NCBI RefSeq assembly: GCF_036170895.1
Contig: NZ_CP108036.1
Span: forward strand, 930,001 to 994,000
Length of the DNA: 64,000 nt
DNA from: Streptomyces erythrochromogenes
GTDB lineage: Bacteria; Actinomycetota; Actinomycetes; Streptomycetales; Streptomycetaceae
Direction: 5' to 3'
The position numbers were made by a program, and so were the translations under genes. Below are positions 53,602-62,930 of this stretch, piece by piece. The notes under the pieces are model-generated. The model was given only the letters and a program-made list of their open reading frames with translations, was not told where the DNA came from and ran no database searches. Numbering within the stretch: the first letter of the stretch is position 1; every line of letters begins with the position of its first letter.

Positions 53602-55880
53602 GCGCGCCGCAGACAGGGGCACCGCGCCGGGCACCGCAGCTCCCGCCCGCCGGGCGCCGGCGCCGGCGCCCCGAACCGAAGGGCGGCGCCCGCCGCAGGC
53701 CGCCGGCACCCGTCCCCAGGGGGCGGACGCCCCGGCCCGTACGCACCCCCACCGTGCTGCAGATGGAGGCGGTGGAGTGCGGCGCCGCCGCCCTGGCGAT
53801 GGTGCTCGGCCACCACGGCCGCTTCGTCCCCCTGGAAGAACTGCGCATCGCCTGCGGCGTCTCCCGCGACGGCTCCCGCGCCAGCAACCTCCTCAAGGCG
53901 GCCCGCGGGTACGGGCTGAAGGCCAAGGGCATGCAGATGGACCTGGCCGCGCTCGCCGAGGTCCGGGGCCCGGCCGTCCTGTTCTGGGAGTTCAACCACT
54001 ACGTCGTCTACGAGGGCACCGCCCGGCGGTTCGGCCGCAGGGGCGTGTACGTCAACGACCCCGGCAAGGGCCGCCGGTTCGTCCCCATGGACGAGTTCGA
54101 CACCAGCTTCACCGGTGTCGTCCTCACCTTCGAGCCCGGTGGCGGCTTCCGCCGCGGCGGCCGCAGGCCCGGCGTCCTGGGCACCATGCCGGCCCGCCTG
54201 CGGGGCACTTCGGGCACCATGGCCGCCGCCGTGGTCTCCAGCCTCCTCCTGGTCGCCGTCGGTGCGTCGGTGCCGGCGCTGAGCCGCACGTACATCGACA
54301 TGTTCCTCATCGGGCAGCAGACGTCCCTGCTGGGCGTGCTGTTCGCCTCGATGGCCGTCGCCCTCGTGCTCACCGCCACCCTCACCGCGCTGCAGCAGGC
54401 CAACCTGCTGCGCGGTCGCGTCATCTCCTCGACCCTGGGCAGTGCCCGGTTCTTCCGGCACCTGCTCAGGCTTCCGGTCGCCTTCTACGCGCAGCGCAAC
54501 CCGGCCGACCTCGTCCAGCGCCTCCAGTCCAACGACGCCGTCGCCGAGACCCTCGCCCGCGACCTGTCCGCCGCCGGCGTGGACGCCGTGGTCGTCGTCC
54601 TCTACGCGGTGCTGCTGTGGACGTACGATCCGCAGCTCACCCTCGTCGGGGTGGCCGTGGCGCTGCTCAACGTGGTCGCCCTGCGGATCGCGATCAGGCT
54701 GAGGGCCACCGGTACGCGGAAGCTGCGCGCCGAGAGCGCCCGGCTGACCAACACGTCGTACGGCGGGCTCCAGCTCATCGAGACGATGAAGGCCACGGGC
54801 GGCGAGAACGGCTTCTTCCGCCGCTGGGCCGGACAGCACGCGGTCACCCTCGACGTCCAGCAGCGGCTCGGCGTGCCCAGCGCGTGGCTGGCGATCGTCG
54901 CGCCCACGCTGGCTGCGCTCAACAGCGCCCTGATCCTGACGATCGGCGGCCTGCGGGCTGTGGAGGGCCATCTCACGGTGGGCCTGCTCGTCGCCTTCCA
55001 GGCCCTGGTCACCAGCTTCACCGCGCCGATCTCCCGGTTGGGCGGCGTCGCGGGCCGGATCCAGGACTTCGCGGCCGACGTCGCCCGCCTGGGCGACGTC
55101 GAGAACTTCCCGGTCGACCCGGTCTACGCCCGGCGCGAGCCCGCCGCCTCCACCCGGCGCCTCAAGGGGCACGTGGAGCTGGACGGCATCACCTTCGGCT
55201 ACAGCCCGCTGGATCCGCCGCTGTTGCAGGACTTCTCGCTCGCGGTCGGACCCGGTCAGCAGGTCGCGCTCGTCGGCGGCTCCGGAAGCGGCAAGTCCAC
55301 CGTCTCCCGGCTGATCTCGGGCCTGCACACCCCCTGGGCGGGGGCGGTCCGCATCGACGGGATGCGGCTGGAGGACATCCCGCGCGGCGCACTGGCCGCT
55401 TCCGTCTCCTTCGTCGACCAGGACGTCTTCCTCTTCGAAGGCACCGTCCGCGACAACGTCGCGCTGTGGGACCCCACCATCGAGGACGAGGCCGTCGTCG
55501 CCGCCCTGGAGGACGCCGCCGTCTACGAGGTGGTGGCCCGCCGCCCCGGCGGCATCCACAGCCGCGTCGAACAGGACGGCCGCAACTTCTCCGGCGGCCA
55601 GCGCCAGCGCCTGGAGATCGCGCGGGCGCTGGTGCGCCGCCCGAGCGTCATGGTTCTCGACGAGGTGACCAGCGCGCTGGACGCGGTGACCGAACAGGTC
55701 ATCATCGACAACCTGCGCCGCCGCGGCTGTGCCTGTGTGGTCATCGCCCATCGGCTGAGCACGGTGCGCGACAGCGACGAGATCGTCGTACTCGACCGGG
55801 GCACGGTCGTGGAGCGCGGCCGGCACGAACACCTGGTCGCCGCACAGGGCGCGTACGCCTTGCTGGTCAAGGAGCACTGA
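53598..55880 (+). CDS. C39 peptidase-containing ABC transporter (NHLM ABC1 type)
   Basis: The 760-residue protein from GTG 53598 cuts the leader and exports the peptide. After a basic Pro-rich start, the C39 peptidase has Cys61 in MEAVECGAAALAMVLGHHG, His134 in FWEFNHYVVYEG and Asp154 in YVNDPGKGRRF, the full triad. A six-helix exporter domain spans about 200-500. The ATPase has ALVGGSGSGKSTVSRLISG, FSGGQRQRLEIARALVRRP, VMVLDEVTSALDAV and VVIAHRLSTVRD. All parts look active. It is coupled with the fusion protein upstream, and the next gene begins one base after its stop. Confidence 0.92.
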   Translation: MSAPQTGAPRRAPQLPPAGRRRRRPEPKGGARRRPPAPVPRGRTPRPVRTPTVLQMEAVECGAAALAMVLGHHGRFVPLEELRIACGVSRDGSRASNLLKAARGYGLKAKGMQMDLAALAEVRGPAVLFWEFNHYVVYEGTARRFGRRGVYVNDPGKGRRFVPMDEFDTSFTGVVLTFEPGGGFRRGGRRPGVLGTMPARLRGTSGTMAAAVVSSLLLVAVGASVPALSRTYIDMFLIGQQTSLLGVLFASMAVALVLTATLTALQQANLLRGRVISSTLGSARFFRHLLRLPVAFYAQRNPADLVQRLQSNDAVAETLARDLSAAGVDAVVVVLYAVLLWTYDPQLTLVGVAVALLNVVALRIAIRLRATGTRKLRAESARLTNTSYGGLQLIETMKATGGENGFFRRWAGQHAVTLDVQQRLGVPSAWLAIVAPTLAALNSALILTIGGLRAVEGHLTVGLLVAFQALVTSFTAPISRLGGVAGRIQDFAADVARLGDVENFPVDPVYARREPAASTRRLKGHVELDGITFGYSPLDPPLLQDFSLAVGPGQQVALVGGSGSGKSTVSRLISGLHTPWAGAVRIDGMRLEDIPRGALAASVSFVDQDVFLFEGTVRDNVALWDPTIEDEAVVAALEDAAVYEVVARRPGGIHSRVEQDGRNFSGGQRQRLEIARALVRRPSVMVLDEVTSALDAVTEQVIIDNLRRRGCACVVIAHRLSTVRDSDEIVVLDRGTVVERGRHEHLVAAQGAYALLVKEH

Positions 55881-55881
55881 G

Positions 55882-58758
55882 GTGACACACCCGCAGCACA
55901 CCCCTGCCCCCGTCGACCCGGTCGTGGAGGCCCTGGGCACCCTGGGCAGGCCCGTCGACTGCACGGGCGTACGCAGCCTGTCCCTGGAGGGCCCGCTGGT
56001 CCTGTGGCTGGTCGTACAGGGCGAGCTGGACCTGTTCGCTGTGGACGCCGCGCAGGCAGGGCACTGGCACTTCCTGGGCCGGCTGGAGCCGGGCACGCTG
56101 CTGCTCGGTCCGGCCGAGGGCCCCGAGCACACCCTGGTCGGGCGGCCGCTGCAGGGATGCCTGCTGCGCCGCATCGAACTGCGCGAGCTGCAGCGCCCGG
56201 AGTACCCGCACCATCCGCAGTACGCGGGCGCGTTCGGCGGTGGGGCGTGGCACGCCGACGAAGGCCAGTACAGCCCCGCCGGCACCGCGGCAGGCCGGCC
56301 GAGCCCTCTGGAGGACGCCTTCGCGCGCGGCATCGGCCGGGGCTTGCGCGTGCTGTACCAGGCACCGCTGGACGGCGCGGCCACCACCGGGCACGGCGGG
56401 GCCGACGACGACATCCTGTGGATGCCGATCGCCCCGGGCAGCGTCCGGTACGGCGCCGTCTACGAGGCGGAGGCGGTGGGCACCCTCCTCGTCGACGCGG
56501 CGATGTGGCAGGGCATGGTGGACCAGCAGTACCGGCTGCTGTACGCGCTGGACGGCTGGATCGAGCAGCTGGAGCGCGACCACGAGGACCGTACGGCCGC
56601 CGGGATCGAGGCGGGCCGCGCCGCCCGTACCCAGGCGGACCGGACCCTGCTGGCGTCCATCGCCGGTTCCGGCCGGGATCCCCGGCGGGGCGGGGACGTC
56701 GACGCGACCTTCGCCGCGTGCCGGGTCGTCGCCGGCGCGGCCGGCATCGCCCTGTCCCCGCCGAACCGGGGCGGCAGCACGTCCGAGCAGCTGGATCCCG
56801 TCGAACGCGTCGCGCTCGCCTCGCGGATCCGCACCCGCCCGGTCCGGCTCGCCGGGCGCTGGTGGCGGGAGAACAGCGGCCCGCTGGTGGGCCGCCGCGA
56901 GAGGGACGGCACACCCGTCGCCCTGCTGTGGCGGCGCGGCGGCTACGAGGCGGTCGACCCCGCCGCCGGCACGCGCGAGCGCGTCGGGAGGACCAACGAG
57001 GCGGCCTTCGAACCGCGCGCCGTGATGCTGTACCGCCCCCTGCCCGACGGGCCGGTGGGCCTGCCGGCGCTGCTCCGCTTCACCGTCCGCGGCACCCTCC
57101 CCGAGCTGCGCAGCCTGCTGCTGGGCGGGCTGGTCTCGGTGGTACTGGCCGCACTGGTGCCGATCGCCACCGGCCAGGTCCTCGGCCGGTTCGTCCCGCA
57201 GGCGGAGAACGGCCTCATCGTGCAGACCGGGCTGGCCCTGATCGCGGCCGGCATCGTCGCGGCCGTCTTCATGCTGCTGCAGAACACCGCCCTCCTGCGC
57301 ATGGAGGGCCGCATCGAGGCCACCTTGCAGCCCGCGGTGTGGGACCGGCTGCTGCGGCTGCCGGCGACGTTCTTCGCGGGCCGCTCCACCGGCGAACTGG
57401 CCGGCGCGGCCATGGGCATCAGCACCATCCGCCGCGTCCTGTCAGGCATCGGCCCGGTCTGCGTGCAGGCGTGCACGGTCGGCGTGGTCAACCTGGTGCT
57501 GCTGCTCCTCTACAGCGTGCCGCTGGCGCTGGCGGCGCTGGGCATGCTGGTCGTCGTCGCGGTGGTCTTCCTGGGTCTGGGGCTGTGGCAGCTGCGCTAC
57601 GAGCGCCGGTTGAACACGCTCGGCCACCGGCTGGCCAACCAGGCCTTCCAGACCCTGCGCGGCCTGCCCAAGCTCCGCGTCGCCGCGGCCGAGAGCTTCG
57701 CGTACGCGGCCTGGGCGCGGGAGTTCGCCCGTACCCGCGACCTGCAGCAGCGCATCGGCCGGATCCAGAACGTCATCACGGTCCTCGGGGCCGTATACCT
57801 GCCGCTGTGCACCCTGGTGATGTTCGTGCTGCTGGCCGGACCGGCCCGCGGCGCCATGTCCGCGAGCGAGTTCCTCACCTTCAGCACCGCGCTGACGATG
57901 CTGCTCTCGTCGGTCACGCAGCTGACCGGGGCGCTCATCTCGGCCGCCGCGGTCCTGCCGATGTTCGAGCAGATCGAGCCGGTCCTGCGGGAGACCCCCG
58001 AGGTGGCCCGCTCCAGCACCCGGCCGGGGGAGCTGACCGGCGCCCTCGAGGCCAAGAACCTCTCCTACCGCTACGCCGACGACGGCCCGCTCGTGCTCGC
58101 CGACGTCAGCCTCCGCGTCGCACCGGGCGAGTTCGTCGCGATCGTCGGGGCCAGCGGCTGCGGCAAGTCGACGCTGCTGCGGCTGCTCATCGGCTTCGAC
58201 AGACCCGTGTCGGGCAGCGTGCTCTACGACGGCCAGGACCTGGCGGCGCTCGACCAGGCGGCCGTGCGCCGCCAGTGCGGCGTCGTCCTGCAGAACGCCC
58301 AGCCCCTCAGCGGATCGATCCTCGACTGCATCCGCGGCGCCGGGACGTTCTCGCTCGACGAGGTGTGGGAGGCCGCCGCGATGGCCGGCCTGGCGGAGGA
58401 CATCAAGGCCATGCCGATGGGCATGCACACCATCCTGTCCGACGGCGGCGGCACCGTCTCGGGCGGCCAGCGCCAACGCCTGATGATCGCCCAGGCCCTC
58501 ATCCGCACACCGCGCGTCCTCTTCCTCGACGAGGCCACGAGCGCGCTGGACAACGAGGCCCAGCGCGTGGTCATCGAATCCACCCGCGCGCTGCGGACCA
58601 CCCGTCTCGTGATCGCCCACCGCCTGTCCACGGTCATGGACGCCGACCGCGTGATCGCCATGGCTGACGGCCGCATCGTCCAACAGGGCACCCCGGCCGA
58701 ACTCCTCGCCGACCCGACGGGCCTCTTCCACACCCTGGTCCGCCGCCAACTGCACTGA
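55882..58758 (+). CDS. Second ABC transporter of the NHLM system (ABC2 type)
   Basis: The 958-residue protein starts at GTG 55882. The first 390 residues are a soluble domain of its own, without a C39 triad; this long N-terminal part marks the ABC2 family of NHLM systems. The exporter helices lie around 405-690 (LLLGGLVSVVLAALVPIATG, LALIAAGIVAAVFMLLQNTA). The ATPase has IVGASGCGKSTLLRLLIGFD (about 754), TVSGGQRQRLMIAQALIRTP, VLFLDEATSALDNEAQ and LVIAHRLSTVMD. It probably pairs with the C39 transporter as a heterodimer. The N-terminal domain may hold or check the precursor. Confidence 0.92.
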   Translation: MTHPQHTPAPVDPVVEALGTLGRPVDCTGVRSLSLEGPLVLWLVVQGELDLFAVDAAQAGHWHFLGRLEPGTLLLGPAEGPEHTLVGRPLQGCLLRRIELRELQRPEYPHHPQYAGAFGGGAWHADEGQYSPAGTAAGRPSPLEDAFARGIGRGLRVLYQAPLDGAATTGHGGADDDILWMPIAPGSVRYGAVYEAEAVGTLLVDAAMWQGMVDQQYRLLYALDGWIEQLERDHEDRTAAGIEAGRAARTQADRTLLASIAGSGRDPRRGGDVDATFAACRVVAGAAGIALSPPNRGGSTSEQLDPVERVALASRIRTRPVRLAGRWWRENSGPLVGRRERDGTPVALLWRRGGYEAVDPAAGTRERVGRTNEAAFEPRAVMLYRPLPDGPVGLPALLRFTVRGTLPELRSLLLGGLVSVVLAALVPIATGQVLGRFVPQAENGLIVQTGLALIAAGIVAAVFMLLQNTALLRMEGRIEATLQPAVWDRLLRLPATFFAGRSTGELAGAAMGISTIRRVLSGIGPVCVQACTVGVVNLVLLLLYSVPLALAALGMLVVVAVVFLGLGLWQLRYERRLNTLGHRLANQAFQTLRGLPKLRVAAAESFAYAAWAREFARTRDLQQRIGRIQNVITVLGAVYLPLCTLVMFVLLAGPARGAMSASEFLTFSTALTMLLSSVTQLTGALISAAAVLPMFEQIEPVLRETPEVARSSTRPGELTGALEAKNLSYRYADDGPLVLADVSLRVAPGEFVAIVGASGCGKSTLLRLLIGFDRPVSGSVLYDGQDLAALDQAAVRRQCGVVLQNAQPLSGSILDCIRGAGTFSLDEVWEAAAMAGLAEDIKAMPMGMHTILSDGGGTVSGGQRQRLMIAQALIRTPRVLFLDEATSALDNEAQRVVIESTRALRTTRLVIAHRLSTVMDADRVIAMADGRIVQQGTPAELLADPTGLFHTLVRRQLH

Positions 58759-58897
58759 CGGACCGGGGTCAGCGGGCGGTGGCGGACTCCGCAGCCGCGG
58801 GGTCGTGCGGGGCCGCGGTCGCCGCGGTCGAAGCGCTGCGAACAGGGCGTCGAGGTGGTGCATCCGGCCGCCGACCGAACCCGGCGAGCGGGGAGGA

Positions 58898-59182
58898 CTA
58901 CTGCGGGGCCACCCGGCAGGCGCTGACCGCGGTCCCGTTCGTGACACCGCTCGCGGTCAGACCGGTCACGCACTGTTCGTGCTCGCCGGTGAGGCCGACG
59001 TAACAAGCCATGCGGACGGAGTCCGGGGCTTCTCCGCCCTGGAGTTCGCGCTCGACCTGGTTGATGCAGGCGGTCACGTCCGCGTGGGCGGCGGGGGCGG
59101 CCAGAGCCGCGCCGCCGAGGGCGAGTGCCAGTCCGGTGAGGACTCCGGCGATACGGGTCGACGTGCGAGTTGATGTGCGCAA
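58898..59182 (-). CDS. Small secreted four-cysteine protein
   Basis: A TTG at 59180-59182 opens a 94-residue protein. It has an Arg/Thr-rich start, a hydrophobic signal core (IAGVLTGLALALGGAALAAP) and a cut near AHA-D (about residue 35). The 60-residue mature part has four Cys: VTACINQVERELQGGEAP, SVRMACYVGLTGEHEQCVTG, and SACRVAPQ. These should make two disulfides. I do not recognise the family. It faces the end of the export operon from the opposite strand, so it could be an accessory or immunity factor, or unrelated. Confidence 0.65.
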   Translation of the reverse strand: MRTSTRTSTRIAGVLTGLALALGGAALAAPAAHADVTACINQVERELQGGEAPDSVRMACYVGLTGEHEQCVTGLTASGVTNGTAVSACRVAPQ

Positions 59183-59404
59183 GGGGATGCACCTGCTCTC
59201 GGTGTGCGGTACCCGACCGGACGGCGCAGAGCGCGACGGCTTCCTGGCCGTGCTTGCCGGTTCCGGTCGCCTTGACCACCGTACGACCGCTGCAGCCCGC
59301 TCACGAGCCGGCGGCCGGTGGAGGCGCGAGAGGGCATGTATTTTCGGCATGGAGGAACGGGTGATCATCATCCCGATGTCGCGCACGTGCCAGCAGGGGG
59401 CGTC

Positions 59405-60358
59405 ATGAAGTACGACCTGTCCGACCGCCTGGTGATCGGGATCGCCTCCAGCGCCCTGTTCGACCTGGCCGACTGCGACGCGGTCTTCCGGGAGCAGGGC
59501 GAGGACGCGTACCGCGCCCACCAGGAGGCCCATGTGGACGACGTCCTGGCCAAGGGCGTGGCCTTCCCCTTCGTGCGGCGCCTGCTGTCGCTGAACGACC
59601 TCGCGGACCCCTCGGACCCGCTGGTCGAGGTCATCATCCTCTCGCGCAACGACCCGGACAGCGGCCTGCGCGTCATGCGCTCGATCGCCGCGCACGGGCT
59701 GCCCATCAGCCGGGCCGTCTTCCGGCAGGGCCGGTCGGCACACCGGTTCATGCGCGCCCTGAACATGTCGTTGTTCCTGTCGGCCGACGGGGCGGACGTC
59801 CGTGCGGCGGTGGCCGACGGGCTGCCCGCGGGGCACGTCCTGCAGACGGCGCGGGTCGACGACGAGGACGACCGCGAACTCCGGATCGCCTTCGACTTCG
59901 ACGGCGTACTGGCGGGCGACTCCTCCGAGCGGATCTTCCAGGACGTCGGCATCGACGGCTTCCGCGCGCACGAGGTCCTCAACGTGACGACCCCGCACGA
60001 CCCGGGCCCCTTGAGCGAGTTCCTCGCGGGCATCAACCGGATCCAGCGCCGCGAGGAGGACAAGCGCCGTGCGGACCCCGCGTACCAGCTGCGGCTCCGC
60101 GTGTCCCTGGTCACCGCCCGGGACGCGCCCGCGCACGAACGTGCCGTGCGGAGCCTCAAGCGGTGGGGGCTGCGGGTCAACGACGCGTTCTTCCTCGGCG
60201 GCATCGACAAGGCCGCCGTGATGAGCACCCTCGATCCGCACATCTTCTTCGACGACCAGGTCGCCCACCTGAACGGCACGGCGCCGGCCACCCCCAGCGT
60301 CCACGTGCCGTTCGGCATCGTGAACACGCCCCCTCACAACGACACTTCCCGCGCCTGA
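59405..60358 (+). CDS. Cytosolic 5'-nucleotidase (NT5C1 family)
   Basis: The 317-residue protein has the two-part pattern of the family: LVIGIASSALFDLADCDAVF and LLSLNDLADPSDPLVEVIIL at the N-terminus, then the nucleophile-like strand IAFDFDGVLAGDSSERIFQD, SLVTARDAPAHERAVRSLKR and HIFFDDQVAHLNGTAPATPS. This is the HAD-type arrangement of 5'-nucleotidase NT5C1, which removes phosphate from AMP and other nucleotides. ATG 59405 fits the family start. Confidence 0.82.
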   Translation: MKYDLSDRLVIGIASSALFDLADCDAVFREQGEDAYRAHQEAHVDDVLAKGVAFPFVRRLLSLNDLADPSDPLVEVIILSRNDPDSGLRVMRSIAAHGLPISRAVFRQGRSAHRFMRALNMSLFLSADGADVRAAVADGLPAGHVLQTARVDDEDDRELRIAFDFDGVLAGDSSERIFQDVGIDGFRAHEVLNVTTPHDPGPLSEFLAGINRIQRREEDKRRADPAYQLRLRVSLVTARDAPAHERAVRSLKRWGLRVNDAFFLGGIDKAAVMSTLDPHIFFDDQVAHLNGTAPATPSVHVPFGIVNTPPHNDTSRA

Positions 60359-60377
60359 GCGAGTGGCGCCCCCGCAC

Positions 60378-61244
60378 TCAGCCCTCGCGCAGCGTCGAGG
60401 CGCGGGTCTCCAGGCTCCACTCGTGCCGGCGGGCCGCGTCGGCCGGCGTGCGGCCGGCGAGGATGTCGCACAGGAGGTCCGCGCAGGCGCGGCCGTACTC
60501 GGCCGGGCGCAGGTCGACCGCGGTGATGGGCGGACTGCTGCTGCGGGTCGCGGTGCCGTCGACGCAGGAGGCGACGAGGAAGTCCGCTCCGACGGTGCGG
60601 CCCAGGGCGGCGGCCGCGCGCAGGACGCCCGGCGCCGCGCCGTCGGGGGCGCAGACGACGGCGTCGATCGAGGGGTCTTCCGACAGCAGTGCCAGGGTGG
60701 CTCGCTCCGCCTCGCCGGCCGTGGCGGCGAAGGGAACCGGGTGGATGGCCACCGGGGTGCCGTGCTCCTCGCCCCAGCTCCCGGCGGTCGTGTGCAGGGC
60801 CGCGGCCCAGGCCGAGGTGCCGGCGGGGGCCAGCAGCGCGGGCCGGCGGGCGCCCCGGGCCCGCACGTGGTCGAGGAGTGCGGTCAGCGAGGCCGAGTTG
60901 TCGCGGACGACGGCTCCGGTCGGGGCGGGGCCGAGGTAGCGCTCGCCGGTGACGACGGGGACGCCGGCGTCGAGGAGAGCGGGCACCGCCGCGTCGTCGG
61001 CTTCGGGGTCGATGACGAGGAGGCCGTCGACGCGTGAGGCGTACCGGCCGGGCCCGTCGGCCGCCGCGGCGAGCAGGACGACGTCGAGGCCCTCCTCCTG
61101 GGCGCGGGCCACGGCGCCGAAGGCGAGGTTCATGTAGTAGTCGAGCCGCGTCGCGGTCTGGGGCAGGTACAGCCCGACGGCCCCCGTGCTGGCGCGGCGC
61201 AGCCGGCGCGCGGCGCTGTGGGGCCGGTAGCCGAGTCGCTCGGC
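60378..61244 (-). pseudogene. LacI-family regulator without its HTH
   Basis: The frame has VAERLGYRPHSAARRLRRAS, TGAVGLYLPQTATRLDYYMN, and then the complete LacI ligand domain (VDGLLVIDPEADDAAVPALL, ARGARRPALLAPAGTSAWAA, AVVCAPDGAAPGVLRAAAAL, TAVDLRPAEYGRACADLLCD). Upstream of VAERLGYRP there is an in-frame stop, and all of the HTH except its last helix is missing. The breakpoint is near 61245. An ATG at 61133 could still produce a 251-residue sugar-binding-like protein with no DNA-binding part. Confidence 0.75.
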
Positions 61245-61247
61245 AAC

Positions 61248-61410
61248 CTACTGGACCCCGACTTCGACACCGACTTCGGTCTCATGCGCACCCGGCGCCC
61301 CGAAATCTACGGCGCCCTCATCGAACGCACCGCCCGGCAGGTGCTTCTCCTCCGCCGGGACAGGCCGCACGACACCTCGCCGCCATCCTCATCTGGACAG
61401 CCGCTTGACC
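61248..61410 (+). pseudogene. Unidentified C-terminal gene fragment
   Basis: Beginning at the LacI breakpoint the plus strand reads LLDPDFDTDFGLMRTRRPEI, YGALIERTARQVLLLRRDRP. This is protein-like and has no start of its own, so it is probably the tail of a gene whose front was lost together with the LacI HTH. I cannot name the family. Confidence 0.35.
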
Positions 61411-61441
61411 GCCGAAGCACCTTGCCCGCGAAGATGACCAC

Positions 61442-61699
61442 ATGGACGATCTTGTGAAGTTCCTCGTCGCACGCATCATGGACGACAATCACGCCTATGC
61501 CTACGTGGCCGACACCCTGGGCGGCGAGGCTCTTCTCGACAGCCATCTCCCCATGCTCGACCTGACCGAGCAACTGGCCCACGACTACAAGGCCATGGAC
61601 CCCTCGGACTCCCGCTCGGCCGGCCTGGCATACGCGCTGCGAGTCCTTGCCCAGTCATACGCCGAACACCCCGCCTACCAGCAGGAATGGCGCCCATAG
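61442..61699 (+). CDS. DUF6221-family protein
   Basis: An 85-residue protein from ATG 61442: MDDLVKFLVARIMDDNHAYA, then AYALRVLAQSYAEHPAYQQE and WRP at the end. The MDDLV-FL-AR--DD start and the VL-L-YA-HP-Y--EWRP end are characteristic of DUF6221, a small actinobacterial and phage protein group without a known function. It may be a trace of phage or mobile DNA. Confidence 0.7.
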   Translation: MDDLVKFLVARIMDDNHAYAYVADTLGGEALLDSHLPMLDLTEQLAHDYKAMDPSDSRSAGLAYALRVLAQSYAEHPAYQQEWRP

Positions 61700-61745
61700 C
61701 CTGTCAGGGGAGACAGGACCTAGCGTCGCGGCCCGGTCGGCGGGA

Positions 61746-62816
61746 TCAGGCGATCCGGACCGCCGGCCGGGCGAGCGGGGCCAGCGCGGCGTACTCAAGG
61801 GGCGCGGACGGGTCGATCGACACGTCCAGGGGCGCCGGCTCGGCACCGGCGCGGACCAGGAGGTCGCCCACCGCGGCGATCATCGCGCCGTTGTCGGTGC
61901 ACAGCGTCATCGGCGGGACGCGCAGCTCGATCCCGGCCGAGGCGCACCGCTTCTCCGCCAGGGCGCGGACGCGGGAGTTCGCGGCCACTCCCCCGACCAC
62001 GATCAGCGTCTTCACGTCGTAGGCGCGGCAGGCCGCGAGGGCCTTGCGGGTGAGCACGTCGGCCACGGCCTCCTGGAGGGCGGCCGCACCGTCGGCGACG
62101 GGGACTTCCTCACCGCGCTGGACGTGCCGTTCGACCCAGCGGGCGGCGGCCGTCTTGAGGCCGGAGAAGGAGAACGCGTACGGGTCGTCGCCCGGCCGGG
62201 TCAGCGGGCGCGGGAACGCCACGGCCTTCGGGTTGCCGCTGCGGGCGGCCCTGTCGATGGCGGGGCCTCCCGGGTACGGCAGGCCCAGGATCCGGGCGAC
62301 CTTGTCGAAGCACTCCCCGGCCGCGTCGTCGAGGGTGTCGCCGAGGTGGAGGATCGGCTCGCGCACGAGGTCCCGTACGAGCAGCAGCGAGGTGTGGCCG
62401 CCGGAGACGATCAGCACCACGCAGGGCTCGGGCAGCGGGCCGTGCTCCAGGGTGTCGGCGGCGACGTGACCGGCCAGGTGGTGGACTCCGTACAGGGGCA
62501 CCCCGGCCGCGTAGGCCACGGACTTGGCCCCGGCCAGCCCCACCTGGAGGGCCCCGGACAGCCCGGGGCCGGTGGTGACCGCGACGGCGTCGATCCGGCC
62601 GATCCGCAGCCCGGCCCGGTCGAGGGCCCGGCGGACCACCGGGTTGAAGGAGTGCAGGTGGGCACGGGCGGCGATCTCCGGCACCACACCGCCGAAGCGG
62701 GCGTGCTCGTTCATGCTCGTCGCGACCACGTGGGCGAGCAGCCTGCCGTCCTGCACGATGCCCGCCCCGGTCTCGTCGCACGACGACTCGATCCCCAGTA
62801 CCACCGGTCCGCCCAC
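61746..62816 (-). CDS. tsaD: TsaD-like tRNA threonylcarbamoyladenosine protein (stand-alone copy)
   Basis: The 356-residue protein (GTG 62816; AAGAGGAG upstream) has the ASKHA motifs of Tsa[38 protein letters not shown] with metal-binding His, [63 protein letters not shown] and FSFSGLKTA. TsaD joins threonylcarbamoyl to A37 of tRNAs that read ANN codons. In Streptomyces the main tsaD is normally near tsaB/tsaE/rimI, but none of these is here, so this may be a second copy. The promoter region (62830-62875) is AT-rich. Confidence 0.85.
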   Translation of the reverse strand: MGGPVVLGIESSCDETGAGIVQDGRLLAHVVATSMNEHARFGGVVPEIAARAHLHSFNPVVRRALDRAGLRIGRIDAVAVTTGPGLSGALQVGLAGAKSVAYAAGVPLYGVHHLAGHVAADTLEHGPLPEPCVVLIVSGGHTSLLLVRDLVREPILHLGDTLDDAAGECFDKVARILGLPYPGGPAIDRAARSGNPKAVAFPRPLTRPGDDPYAFSFSGLKTAAARWVERHVQRGEEVPVADGAAALQEAVADVLTRKALAACRAYDVKTLIVVGGVAANSRVRALAEKRCASAGIELRVPPMTLCTDNGAMIAAVGDLLVRAGAEPAPLDVSIDPSAPLEYAALAPLARPAVRIA

Positions 62817-62930
62817 GGCGCCCACTCCTCTTGCCCGTATTGAACACCTGCAATATATGTGCAACAAGGATGCGCCGAGTCCGTGGCGGCCCGGAGGGGC
62901 GGCGCGGACCTTCGCCGCCCCTCCGGGCCG

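Noticed and set aside
52456-58758. Lanthipeptide cluster
   Set aside because: The precursor has no Cys and no LanB/LanC/LanM-like gene is present, so lanthionine rings cannot form from this core.
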